Assembly: GCA_037783545.1 (NCBI GenBank)
Contig: JBBELK010001603.1
Span: 58,535-122,534 of the forward strand
DNA from: Henricia sp. BOLD:AAB3569
Lineage: Eukaryota > Echinodermata > Asteroidea > Spinulosida > Echinasteridae
DNA length: 64,000 nt
Direction: 5' to 3'
The notes beneath the pieces are model-generated. The model did no database searches. It saw only the letters and a program-made list of their open reading frames with translations, and was not told the origin of the DNA. The number at the start of each line of letters is the position of its first letter. Position 1 is the stretch's first letter. The translations under genes were made by a program, and so were the position numbers. Below, piece after piece: positions 22,911 through 36,050 of the stretch.

Positions 22911-25900
22911 TCAACGGCCGTACAAATGTACACCAGCGCGGCGCATGCGCAGGGTGTCCCAACAGCCACGGTTAGGGGAATAACCACGCAGCCGAGCTCC
23001 GTTTTCCCTAAACTCTGAAATTTCTCCGTCATTTCCCAGCGAAAATCTGTCAATTTTGCATGACAAGTGCGGAATATATACAGTTCGGAGCATGCAAAAT
23101 GTGAAGTTGGTTGGAAAATTCCTTGATTTCCAAATTTGCCGGCATTTGGGACACACTTTGACCTAATTCCCGTCACAATCTGGGGTGAGTCAACGGCCGT
23201 ACAAATGTACACCAGCGCGGCGCAGGGTGTCCCAACAGCCACGGTTAGGGGAATAACCACGCAGCCGAGCTCCGTTTTCCCTAAACTCTGAAATTTCTCC
23301 GTCATTTCCCAGCGAAAATCTGTCAATTTTGCATGACAAGTGCGGAATATATACAGTTTGGAGCATTCAAAATTTGAAGTTGGTTGGAAAATTCCTTGAT
23401 TTCCAAATTTGCCGGCATTTGGGACACACTTTGACCTAATTCCCGTCACAATCTGGGGTGAGTCAACGGCCGTACAAATGTACACCAGCGCGGCGCAGGG
23501 TGTCCCAACAGCCACGGTTAGGGGAATAACCACGCAGCCGAGCTCCGTTTTCCCTAAACTCTGAAATTTCTCCGTCATTTCCCAGCGAAAATCTGTCAAT
23601 TTTGCATGACAAGTGCGGAATATATACAGTTTGGAGCATGCAAAATTTGAAGTTGGTTGGAAAATTCCTTGATTTCCAAATTTTCCGGCATTTGGGACAC
23701 ACTTTGACCTAATTCCCGTCACAATCTGGGGTGAGTCAACAGCCGTACAAATGTACACCAGCGCGGCGCAGGGTGTCCCAACAGCCACGGTTAGGGGAAT
23801 AACCACGCAGCCGAGCTCCGTTTTCCCTAAACTCTGAAATTTCTCCGTCATTTCCCAGCAAAAATCTGTCAATTTTACATGACAAGTGCGGAATATATAC
23901 AGTTTGGAGCATGCAAAATTTGAAGTTGGTTGGAAAATTCCTTGATTTCCAAATTTGCCGGCATTTGGGACACACTTTGACCTAATTCCCGTCACAATCT
24001 GGGGTGAGTCAACGGCCGTACAAATGTACACCAGCGCGGCGCAGGGTGTCCCAACAGCCACGGTTAGGGGAATAACCACGCAGCCGAGCTCCGTTTTCGC
24101 TAAACTCTGAAATTTCTCCGTCATTTCCCAGCGAAAATCTGTCAATTGTGCATGACAAGTGCGGAATATATACAGTTTGGAGCATGCAAAATTTGAAGTT
24201 GGTTGGAAAATTCCTTGATTTCCAAATTTGCCGGCATTTGGGACACACCTTGACCTAATTCCCGTCACAATCTGGGGTGAGTCAACGGCCGTACAAATGT
24301 ACACCAGCGCGGCGCAGGGTGTCCCAACAGCCACGGTTAGGGGAATAACCACGCAGCCGAGCTCCGTTTTCCCTAAACTCTGAAATTTCTCCGTCATTTC
24401 CCAGCGAAAATCTGTCAATTTTGCATGACAAGTGCGGAATATATACAGTTTGGAGCATGCAAAATTTGAAGTTGGTTGGAAAATTCCTTGATTTCCAAAT
24501 TTTCCGGCATTTGGGACACACTTTGACCTAATTCCCGTCACAATCTGGGGTGAGTCAACAGCCGTACAAATGTACACCAGCGCGGCGCAGGGTGTCCCAA
24601 CAGCCACGGTTAGGGGAATAACCACGCAGCCGAGCTCCGTTTTCCCTAAACTCTGAAATTTCTCCGTCATTTCCCAGCGAAAATCTGTCAATTTTACATG
24701 ACAAGTGCGGAATATATACAGTTTGGAGCATGCAAAATTTGAAGTTGGTTGGAAAATTCCTTGATTTCCAAATTTGCCGGCATTTGGGACACACTTTGAC
24801 CTAATTCCCGTCACAATCTGGGGTGAGTCAACGGCCGTACAAATGTACACCAGCGCGGCGCAGGGTGTCCCAACAGCCACGGTTAGGGGAATAACCACGC
24901 AGCCGAGCTCCGTTTTCGCTAAACTCTAAAATTTCTCCGTCATTTCCCAGCGAAAATCTGTCAATTGTGCATGACAAGTGCGGAATATATACAGTTTGGA
25001 GCATGCAAAATTTGAAGTTGGTTGGAAAATTCCTTGATTTCCAAATTTGCCGGCATTTGGGACACACCTTGACCTAATTCCCGTCACAATCTGGGGTGAG
25101 TCAACGGCCGTACAAATGTACACCAGCGCGGCGCATGCGCGGGGTGTCCCAACAGCCACGGTTAGGGGAATAACCACGCAGCCGAGCTCCGTTTTCCCTA
25201 AACTCTGAAATTTCTCCGTCATTTCCCAGCGAAAATCTGTCAATTTTGCATGACAAGTGCGGAATATATACAGTTTGGAGCATGCAAAATTTGAAGTTGG
25301 TTGGAAAATTCCTTGATTTCCAAATTTGCCGGCATTTGGGACACACCTTGACCTAATTCCCGTCACAATCTGGGGTGAGTCAACGGCCGTACAAATGTAC
25401 ACCAGCGCGGCGCATGCGCAGGGTGTCCCAACAGCCACGGTTAGGGGAATAACCACGCAGCCGAGCTCCGTTTTCCCTAAACTCTGAAATTTCTCCGTCA
25501 TTTCCCAGCGAAAATCTGTCAATTTTGCATGACAAGTGCGGAATATATACAGTTTGGAGCATGCAAAATTTGAAGTTGGTTGGAAAATTCCTTGATTTCC
25601 AAATTTGCCGGCATTTGGGACACACTTTGACCTAATTCCCGTCACAATCTGGGGTGAGTCAACGGCCGTACAAATGTACACCAGCGCGGCGCAGGGTGTC
25701 CCAACAGCCACGGTTAGGGGAATAACCACGCAGCCGAGCTCCGTTTTCCCTAAACTCTGAAATTTCTCCGTCATTTCCCAGCGAAAATCTGTCAATTTTG
25801 CATGACAAGTGCGGAATATATACAGTTTGGAGCATTCAAAATTTGAAGTTGGTTTGAAAATTCCTTGATTTCCAAATTTGCCGGCATTTGGGACACACTT

Positions 25901-26477
25901 TGACCTAATTCCCGTCACAATCTGGGGTGAGTCAACGGCCGTACAAATGTACACCAGCGCGGCGCAGGGTGTCCCAACAGCCACGGTTAGGGGAATAACC
26001 ACGCAGCCGAGCTCCGTTTTCCCTAAACTCTGAAATTTCTCCGTCATTTCCCAGCGAAAATCTGTCAATTTTACATGACAAGTGCGGAATATATACAGTT
26101 TGGAGCATGCAAAATTTGAAGTTGGTTGGAAAATTCCTTGATTTCCAAATTTGCCGGCATTTGGGACACACTTTGACCTAATTCCCGTCACAATCTGGGG
26201 TGAGTCAACGGCCGTACAAATGTACACCAGCGCGGCGCAGGGTGTCCCAACAGCCACGGTTAGGGGAATAACCACGCAGCCGAGCTCCGTTTTCCCTAAA
26301 CTATGAAATTTCTCCGTCATTTCCCAGCGAAAATCTGTCAATTTTGCATGACAAGTGCGGAATATATACAGTTTGGAGCATGCAAAATTTAAAGTTGGTT
26401 GGAAAATTCCTTGATTTCCAAATTTGCCGGCATTTGGGACACACCTTGACCTAATTCCCGTCACAATCTGGGGTGAG
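22911..26477 (+). repeat. HOR family I, copy 1: 13 monomers, 3,567 bp
   Basis: Monomer lengths in order are 279, seven of 273, 279, 279, then three of 273. Markers are CAGTTCGGAGC with AAAATGTGAAG (first monomer), GCATTCAAA (second), ATTTTCCGG (third and sixth), GTCAACAGCCG (fourth and seventh), TTTTCGCTAAAC (fifth and eighth), GGTTTGAAAATT (eleventh) and AAACTATGAAA (thirteenth). Private changes include CCCAGCAAAAATC near 23,859 and GCGCGGGGTGTCC near 25,138. Confidence 0.9.
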
Positions 26478-29400
26478 TCAACGGCCGTACAAATGTACAC
26501 CAGCGCGGCGCATGCGCAGGGTGTCCCAACAGCCACGGTTAGGGGAATAACCACGCAGCCGAGCTCCGTTTTCCCTAAACTCTGAAATTTCTCCGTCATT
26601 TCCCAGCGAAAATCTGTCAATTTTGCATGACAAGTGCGGAATATATACAGTTCGGAGCATGCAAAATGTGAAGTTGGTTGGAAAATTCCTTGATTTCCAA
26701 ATTTGCCGGCATTTGGGACACACTTTGACCTAATTCCCGTCACAATCTGGGGTGAGTCAACGGCCGTACAAATGTACACCAGCGCGGCGCAGGGTGTCCC
26801 AACAGCCACGGTTAGGGGAATAACCACGCAGCCGAGCTCCGTTTTCCCTAAACTCTGAAATTTCTCCGTCATTTCCCAGCGAAAATCTGTCAATTTTGCA
26901 TGACAAGTGCGGAATATATACAGTTTGGAGCATTCAAAATTTGAAGTTGGTTGGAAAATTCCTTGATTTCCAAATTTGCCGGCATTTGGGACACACTTTG
27001 ACCTAATTCCCGTCACAATCTGGGGTGAGTCAACGGCCGTACAAATGTACACCAGCGCGGCGCAGGGTGTCCCAACAGCCACGGTTAGGGGAATAACCAC
27101 GCAGCCGAGCTCCGTTTTCCCTAAACTCTGAAATTTCTCCGTCATTTCCCAGCGAAAATCTGTCAATTTTGCATGACAAGTGCGGAATATATACAGTTTG
27201 GAGCATGCAAAATTTGAAGTTGGTTGGAAAATTCCTTGATTTCCAAATTTTCCGGCATTTGGGACACACTTTGACCTAATTCCCGTCACAATCTGGGGTG
27301 AGTCAACAGCCGTACAAATGTACACCAGCGCGGCGCAGGGTGTCCCAACAGCCACGGTTAGGGGAATAACCACGCAGCCGAGCTCCGTTTTCCCTAAACT
27401 CTGAAATTTCTCCGTCATTTCCCAGCGAAAATCTGTCAATTTTACATGACAAGTGCGGAATATATACAGTTTGGAGCATGCAAAATTTGAAGTTGGTTGG
27501 AAAATTCCTTGATTTCCAAATTTGCCGGCATTTGGGACACACTTTGACCTAATTCCCGTCACAATCTGGGGTGAGTCAACGGCCGTACAAATGTACACCA
27601 GCGCGGCGCAGGGTGTCCCAACAGCCACGGTTAGGGGAATAACCACGCAGCCGAGCTCCGTTTTCGCTAAACTCTGAAATTTCTCCGTCATTTCCCAGCG
27701 AAAATCTGTCAATTGTGCATGACAAGTGCGGAATATATACAGTTTGGAGCATGCAAAATTTGAAGTTGGTTGGAAAATTCCTTGATTTCCAAATTTGCCG
27801 GCATTTGGGACACACCTTGACCTAATTCCCGTCACAATCTGGGGTGAGTCAACGGCCGTACAAATGTACACCAGCGCGGCGCAGGGTGTCCCAACAGCCA
27901 CGGTTAGGGGAATAACCACGCAGCCGAGCTCCGTTTTCCCTAAACTCTGAAATTTCTCCGTCATTTCCCAGCGAAAATCTGTCAATTTTGCATGACAAGT
28001 GCGGAATATATACAGTTTGGAGCATGCAAAATTTGAAGTTGGTTGGAAAATTCCTTGATTTCCAAATTTTCCGGCATTTGGGACACACTTTGACCTAATT
28101 CCCGTCACAATCTGGGGTGAGTCAACAGCCGTACAAATGTACACCAGCGCGGCGCAGGGTGTCCCAACAGCCACGGTTAGGGGAATAACCACGCAGCCGA
28201 GCTCCGTTTTCCCTAAACTCTGAAATTTCTCCGTCATTTCCCAGCGAAAATCTGTCAATTTTACATGACAAGTGCGGAATATATACAGTTTGGAGCATGC
28301 AAAATTTGAAGTTGGTTGGAAAATTCCTTGATTTCCAAATTTGCCGGCATTTGGGACACACTTTGACCTAATTCCCGTCACAATCTGGGGTGAGTCAACG
28401 GCCGTACAAATGTACACCAGCGCGGCGCAGGGTGTCCCAACAGCCACGGTTAGGGGAATAACCACGCAGCCGAGCTCCGTTTTCGCTAAACTCTAAAATT
28501 TCTCCGTCATTTCCCAGCGAAAATCTGTCAATTGTGCATGACAAGTGCGGAATATATACAGTTTGGAGCATGCAAAATTTGAAGTTGGTTGGAAAATTCC
28601 TTGATTTCCAAATTTGCCGGCATTTGGGACACACCTTGACCTAATTCCCGTCACAATCTGGGGTGAGTCAACGGCCGTACAAATGTACACCAGCGCGGCG
28701 CATGCGCAGGGTGTCCCAACAGCCACGGTTAGGGGAATAACCACGCAGCCGAGCTCCGTTTTCCCTAAACTCTGAAATTTCTCCGTCATTTCCCAGCGAA
28801 AATCTGTCAATTTTGCATGACAAGTGCGGAATATATACAGTTTGGAGCATGCAAAATTTGAAGTTGGTTGGAAAATTCCTTGATTTCCAAATTTGCCGGC
28901 ATTTGGGACACACCTTGACCTAATTCCCGTCACAATCTGGGGTGAGTCAACGGCCGTACAAATGTACACCAGCGCGGCGCATGCGCAGGGTGTCCCAACA
29001 GCCACGGTTAGGGGAATAACCACGCAGCCGAGCTCCGTTTTCCCTAAACTCTGAAATTTCTCCGTCATTTCCCAGCGAAAATCTGTCAATTTTGCATGAC
29101 AAGTGCGGAATATATACAGTTTGGAGCATGCAAAATTTGAAGTTGGTTGGAAAATTCCTTGATTTCCAAATTTGCCGGCATTTGGGACACACTTTGACCT
29201 AATTCCCGTCACAATCTGGGGTGAGTCAACGGCCGTACAAATGTACACCAGCGCGGCGCAGGGTGTCCCAACAGCCACGGTTAGGGGAATAACCACGCAG
29301 CCGAGCTCCGTTTTCCCTAAACTCTGAAATTTCTCCGTCATTTCCCAGCGAAAATCTGTCAATTTTGCATGACAAGTGCGGAATATATACAGTTTGGAGC

Positions 29401-30317
29401 ATTCAAAATTTGAAGTTGGTTTGAAAATTCCTTGATTTCCAAATTTGCCGGCATTTGGGACACACTTTGACCTAATTCCCGTCACAATCTGGGGTGAGTC
29501 AACGGCCGTACAAATGTACACCAGCGCGGCGCAGGGTGTCCCAACAGCCACGGTTAGGGGAATAACCACGCAGCCGAGCTCCGTTTTCCCTAAACTCTGA
29601 AATTTCTCCGTCATTTCCCAGCGAAAATCTGTCAATTTTACATGACAAGTGCGGAATATATACAGTTTGGAGCATGCAAAATTTGAAGTTGGTTGGAAAA
29701 TTCCTTGATTTCCAAATTTGCCGGCATTTGGGACACACTTTGACCTAATTCCCGTCACAATCTGGGGTGAGTCAACGGCCGTACAAATGTACACCAGCGC
29801 GGCGCAGGGTGTCCCAACAGCCACGGTTAGGGGAATAACCACGCAGCCGAGCTCCGTTTTCCCTAAACTCTGAAATTTCTCCGTCATTTCCCAGCGAAAA
29901 TCTGTCAATTTTACATGACAAGTGCGGAATATATACAGTTTGGAGCATGCAAAATTTGAAGTTGGTTGGAAAATTCCTTGATTTCCAAATTTGCCGGCAT
30001 TTGGGACACACTTTGACCTAATTCCCGTCACAATCTGGGGTGAGTCAGCGGCCGTACAAATGTACACCAGCGCGGCGCAGGGTGTCCCAACAGCCACGGT
30101 TAGGGGAATAACCACGCAGCCGAGCTCCGTTTTCCCTAAACTCTGAAATTTCTCCGTCATTTCCCAACGAAAATCTGTCAATTTTGCATGACAAGTGCGG
30201 AATATATACAGTTTGGAGCATGCAACATTTGAAGTTGGTTGGAAAATTCCTTGATTTCCAAATTTGCCGGCATTTGGGACACACGTTGACCTAATTCCCG
30301 TCACAATCTAGGGTGAG
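26478..30317 (+). repeat. HOR family I, copy 2: 14 monomers, 3,840 bp
   Basis: Repeats copy 1 at offset 3,567 bp as far as about 29,770, then carries one more monomer. Its last two monomers are not the AAACTATGAAA type; the last (30,045) has GTCAGCGGCCG, CCCAACGAAAATC, GCAACATTTG and ACACGTTGACC. TCTAGGGTGAG near 30,308 introduces the next copy. Confidence 0.9.
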
Positions 30318-33300
30318 TCAACGGCCGTACAAATGTACACCAGCGCGGCGCATGCGCAGGGTGTCCCAACAGCCACGGTTAGGGGAATAACCACGCAGCC
30401 GAGCTCCGTTTTCCCTAAACTCTGAAATTTCTCCGTCATTTCCCAGCGAAAATCTGTCAATTTTGCATGACAAGTGCGGAATATATACAGTTCGGAGCAT
30501 GCAAAATGTGAAGTTGGTTGGAAAATTCCTTGATTTCCAAATTTGCCGGCATTTGGGACACACTTTGACCTAATTCCCGTCACAATCTGGGGTGAGTCAA
30601 CGGCCGTACAAATGTACACCAGCGCGGCGCAGGGTGTCCCAACAGCCACGGTTAGGGGAATAACCACGCAGCCGAGCTCCGTTTTCCCTAAACTCTGAAA
30701 TTTCTCCGTCATTTCCCAGCGAAAATCTGTCAATTTTGCATGACAAGTGCGGAATATATACAGTTTGGAGCATTCAAAATTTGAAGTTGGTTGGAAAATT
30801 CCTTGATTTCCAAATTTGCCGGCATTTGGGACACACTTTGACCTAATTCCCGTCACAATCTGGGGTGAGTCAACGGCCGTACAAATGTACACCAGCGCGG
30901 CGCAGGGTGTCCCAACAGCCACGGTTAGGGGAATAACCACGCAGCCGAGCTCCGTTTTCCCTAAACTCTGAAATTTCTCCGTCATTTCCCAGCGAAAATC
31001 TGTCAATTTTGCATGACAAGTGCGGAATATATACAGTTTGGAGCATGCAAAATTTGAAGTTGGTTGGAAAATTCCTTGATTTCCAAATTTTCCGGCATTT
31101 GGGACACACTTTGACCTAATTCCCGTCACAATCTGGGGTGAGTCAACAGCCGTACAAATGTACACCAGCGCGGCGCAGGGTGTCCCAACAGCCACGGTTA
31201 GGGGAATAACCACGCAGCCGAGCTCCGTTTTCCCTAAACTCTGAAATTTCTCCGTCATTTCCCAGCGAAAATCTGTCAATTTTACATGACAAGTGCGGAA
31301 TATATACAGTTTGGAGCATGCAAAATTTGAAGTTGGTTGGAAAATTCCTTGATTTCCAAATTTGCCGGCATTTGGGACACACTTTGACCTAATTCCCGTC
31401 ACAATCTGGGGTGAGTCAACGGCCGTACAAATGTACACCAGCGCGGCGCAGGGTGTCCCAACAGCCACGGTTAGGGGAATAACCACGCAGCCGAGCTCCG
31501 TTTTCGCTAAACTCTGAAATTTCTCCGTCATTTCCCAGCGAAAATCTGTCAATTGTGCATGACAAGTGCGGAATATATACAGTTTGGAGCATGCAAAATT
31601 TGAAGTTGGTTGGAAAATTCCTTGATTTCCAAATTTGCCGGCATTTGGGACACACCTTGACCTAATTCCCGTCACAATCTGGGGTGAGTCAACGGCCGTA
31701 CAAATGTACACCAGCGCGGCGCAGGGTGTCCCAACAGCCACGGTTAGGGGAATAACCACGCAGCCGAGCTCCGTTTTCCCTAAACTCTGAAATTTCTCCG
31801 TCATTTCCCAGCGAAAATCTGTCAATTTTGCATGACAAGTGCGGAATATATACAGTTTGGAGCATGCAAAATTTGAAGTTGGTTGGAAAATTCCTTGATT
31901 TCCAAATTTTCCGGCATTTGGGACACACTTTGACCTAATTCCCGTCACAATCTGGGGTGAGTCAACAGCCGTACAAATGTACACCAGCGCGGCGCAGGGT
32001 GTCCCAACAGCCACGGTTAGGGGAATAACCACGCAGCCGAGCTCCGTTTTCCCTAAACTCTGAAATTTCTCCGTCATTTCCCAGCGAAAATCTGTCAATT
32101 TTACATGACAAGTGCGGAATATATACAGTTTGGAGCATGCAAAATTTGAAGTTGGTTGGAAAATTCCTTGATTTCCAAATTTGCCGGCATTTGGGACACA
32201 CTTTGACCTAATTCCCGTCACAATCTGGGGTGAGTCAACGGCCGTACAAATGTACACCAGCGCGGCGCAGGGTGTCCCAACAGCCACGGTTAGGGGAATA
32301 ACCACGCAGCCGAGCTCCGTTTTCGCTAAACTCTGAAATTTCTCCGTCATTTCCCAGCGAAAATCTGTCAATTGTGCATGACAAGTGCGGAATATATACA
32401 GTTTGGAGCATGCAAAATTTGAAGTTGGTTGGAAAATTCCTTGATTTCCAAATTTGCCGGCATTTGGGACACACCTTGACCTAATTCCCGTCACAATCTG
32501 GGGTGAGTCAACGGCCGTACAAATGTACACCAGCGCGGCGCATGCGCAGGGTGTCCCAACAGCCACGGTTAGGGGAATAACCACGCAGCCGAGCTCCGTT
32601 TTCCCTAAACTCTGAAATTTCTCCGTCATTTCCCAGCGAAAATCTGTCAATTTTGCATGACAAGTGCGGAATATATACAGTTTGGAGCATGCAAAATTTG
32701 AAGTTGGTTGGAAAATTCCTTGATTTCCAAATTTGCCGGCATTTGGGACACACCTTGACCTAATTCCCGTCACAATCTGGGGTGAGTCAACGGCCGTACA
32801 AATGTACACCAGCGCGGCGCATGCGCAGGGTGTCCCAACAGCCACGGTTAGGGGAATAACCACGCAGCCGAGCTCCGTTTTCCCTAAACTCTGAAATTTC
32901 TCCGTCATTTCCCAGCGAAAATCTGTCAATTTTGCATGACAAGTGCGGAATATATACAGTTTGGAGTATGCAAAATTTGAAGTTGGTTGGAAAATTCCTT
33001 GATTTCCAAATTTGCCGGCATTTGGGACACACTTTGACCTAATTCCCGTCACAATCTGGGGTGAGTCAACGGCCGTACAAATGTACACCAGCGCGGCGCA
33101 GGGTGTCCCAACAGCCACGGTTAGGGGAATAACCACGCAGCCGAGCTCCGTTTTCCCTAAACTCTGAAATTTCTCCGTCATTTCCCAGCGAAAATCTGTC
33201 AATTTTGCATGACAAGTGCGGAATATATACAGTTTGGAGCATGCAAAAGTTGAAGTTGGTTGGAAAATTCCTTGATTTCCAAATTTGCCGGCATTTGGGA

Positions 33301-33611
33301 CACACTTTGACCTAATTCCCGTCACAATCTGGGGTGAGTCAACGGCCGTACAAATGTACACCAGCGCGGCGCAGGGTGTCCCAACAGCCACGGTTAGGGG
33401 AATAACCACGCAGCCGAGCTCCGTTTTCCCTAAACTCTGAAATTTCTCCGTCATTTCCCAACGAAAATCTGTCAATTTTGCATGACAAGTGCGGAATATA
33501 TACAGTTTGGAGCATGCAACATTTGAAGTTGGTTGGAAAATTCCTTGATTTCCAAATTTGCCGGCATTTGGGACACACGTTGACCTAATTCCCGTCACAA
33601 TCTAGGGTGAG
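30318..33611 (+). repeat. HOR family I, copy 3: 12 monomers, 3,294 bp
   Basis: Repeats the family I order from CAGTTCGGAGC through the paired TTTTCGCTAAAC monomers (31,416 and 32,235) and the two adjacent 279-bp monomers (32,508 and 32,787), then diverges. It ends with the same CCCAACGAAAATC, GCAACATTTG, ACACGTTGACC and TCTAGGG series as copy 2 (offset 3,294 bp). Private changes include GGAGTATGC near 32,967 and AAAAGTTGAAG near 33,246. Confidence 0.88.
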
Positions 33612-34139
33612 TCAACGGCCGTACAAATGTACACCAGCGCGGCGCATGCGCAGGGTGTCCCAACAGCCACGGTTAGGGGAATAACCACGCAGCCGAGCTC
33701 CGTTTTCCCTAAACTCTAAAATTTCTCCGTCATTTCCCAGCGAAAATCTGTCAATTTTGCATGACAAGTACGGAATATATACAGTTTGGAGCATGCAAAA
33801 TTTGAAGTTGGTTGGAAAATTCCTTGATTTCCAAATTTTCCCTAGTTCCCGTCACAATCTGGGGTGAGTCAACGGCCGTACAAATGTACACCAGCGCGGC
33901 GCAGGGTGTCCCAACAGCCACGGTTAGGAATAACCACGCAGCCGAGCTCCGTTTTCCCTAAACTCTGAAATTTCTCCGTCATTTCCCAGCGAAAATCTGT
34001 CAATTTTGCATGACAAGTGCGGAATATATACAGTTTGGAGCATGCAAAATTTGAAGTTGGTTGGAAAATTCCTTGATTTCCAAATTTTCCGGCATTTGGG
34101 ACACACTTTGACCTAATTCCCGTCACAATCTGGGGTGAG
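33612..34139 (+). repeat. Two shortened monomers (22-bp and 2-bp deletions)
   Basis: The first monomer is 257 bp: after CCAAATTTTCC (to about 33,842) the sequence jumps to CTAGTTCCCGTCAC, removing 22 bp that include CATTTGGGACACAC. The next is 271 bp because GGTTAGGAATAACC (near 33,922) has two G where other monomers have four. It also has CTCTAAAATTT near 33,716 and AAGTACGG near 33,767. Both losses are unique to this place. Confidence 0.9.
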
Positions 34140-36050
34140 TCAACAGCCGTACAAATGTACACCAGCGCGGCGCAGGGTGTCCCAACAGCCACGGTTAGGG
34201 GAATAACCACGCAGCCGAGCTCCGTTTTCCCTAAACTCTGAAATTTCTCCGTCATTTCCCAGCGAAAATCTGTCAATTTTACATGACAAGTGCGGAATAT
34301 ATACAGTTTGGAGCATGCAAAATTTGAAGTTGGTTGGAAAATTCCTTGATTTCCAAATTTGCCGGCATTTGGGACACACTTTGACCTAATTCCCGTCACA
34401 ATCTGGGGTGAGTCAACGGCCGTACAAATGTACACCAGCGCGGCGCAGGGTGTCCCAACAGCCACGGTTAGGGGAATAACCACGCAGCCGAGCTCCGTTT
34501 TCCCTAAACTCTGAAATTTCTCCGTCATTTCCCAGCGAAAATCTGTCAATTTTGCATGACAAGTGCGGAATATATACAGTTTGGAGCATGCAACATTTGA
34601 AGTTGGTTGGAAAATTCCTTGATTTCCAAATTTGCCGGCATTTGGGACACACTTTGACCTAATTCCCGTCACAATCTGGGGTGAGTCAACGGCCGTACAA
34701 ATGTACACCAGCGCGGCGCAGGGTGTCCCAACAGCCACGGTTAGGGGAATAACCACGCAGCCGAGCTCCGTTTTCCCTAAACTCTGAAATTTCTCCGTCA
34801 TTTCCCAGCGAAAATCTGTCAATTTTGCATGACAAGTGCGGAATATATACAGTTTGGAGCATGCAAAATTTGAAGTTGGTTAGAAAATTCCTTGATTTCC
34901 AAATTTGCCGGCATTTGGGACACACTTTGACCTAATTCCCGTCACAATCTGGGGTGAGTCAACGGCCGTACAAATGTACACCAGCGCGGCGCAGGGTGTC
35001 CCAACAGCCACGGTTAGGGGAATAACCACGCAGCCGAGCTCCGTTTTCCCTAAACTCTGAAATTTCTCCGTCATTTCCCAGCGAAAATCTGTCAATTTTG
35101 CATGACAAGTGCGGAATATATACAGTTTGGAGCATGCAAAATTTGAAGTTGGTTGGAAAATTCCTTGATTTCCAAATTTTCCGGCATTTGGGACACACTT
35201 TGACCTAATTCCCGTCACAATCTGGGGTGAGTCAACAGCCGTACAAATGTACACCAGCGCGGCGCAGGGTATCCCAACAGCCACGGTTAGGGGAATAACC
35301 ACGCAGCCGAGCTCCGTTTTCCCTAAACTCTGAAATTTCTCCGTCATTTCCCAGCGAAAATCTGTCAATTTTACATGACAAGTGCGGAATATATACAGTT
35401 TGGAGCATGCAAAATTTGAAGTTGGTTGGAAAATTCCTTGATTTCCAAATTTGCCGGCATTTGGGACACACTTTGACCTAATTCCCGTCACAATCTGGGG
35501 TGAGTCAACGGCCGTACAAATGTACACCAGCGCGGCGCAGGGTGTCCCAACAGCCACGGTTAGGGGAATAACCACGCAGCCGAGCTCCGTTTTCCCTAAA
35601 CTCTGAAATTTCTCCGTCATTTCCCAGCGAAAATCTGTCAATTTTGCATGACAAGTGCGGAATATATACAGTTTGGAGCATGCAACATTTGAAGTTGGTT
35701 GGAAAATTCCTTGATTTCCAAATTTGCCGGCATTTGGGACACACGTTGACCTAATTCCCGTCACAATCTAGGGTGAGTCAACGGCCGTACAAATGTACAC
35801 CAGCGCGGCGCAGGGTATCCCAACAGCCACGGTTAAGGGAATAACCACGCAGCCGAGCTCCGTTTTCCCTAAACTCTGAAATTTCTCCGTAATTTCCCAG
35901 CGAAAATCTGTCAATTTTGCATGACAAGTGCGAAATATATACAGTTTGGAGCATGCAAAATTTGAAGTTGGTTGGAAAATTCCTTGATTTCCAACTTTGC
36001 CGGCATTTGGGACACACTTTGACCTAATTCCCGTCACAATCTCGGGTGAG
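34140..36050 (+). repeat. 1,092-bp four-monomer unit, partly repeated
   Basis: The order GTCAACAGCCG, GCAACATTTG, GGTTAGAAAATT, ATTTTCCGG at 34,140-35,231 restarts at 35,232 and continues for two monomers, until TCTAGGG at 35,769. The following monomer (35,778) is unusually divergent: GGTTAAGGGAAT, CTCCGTAATTTCC, AAGTGCGAAAT, CCAACTTTGCC and ATCTCGGGTGAG. Confidence 0.8.
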
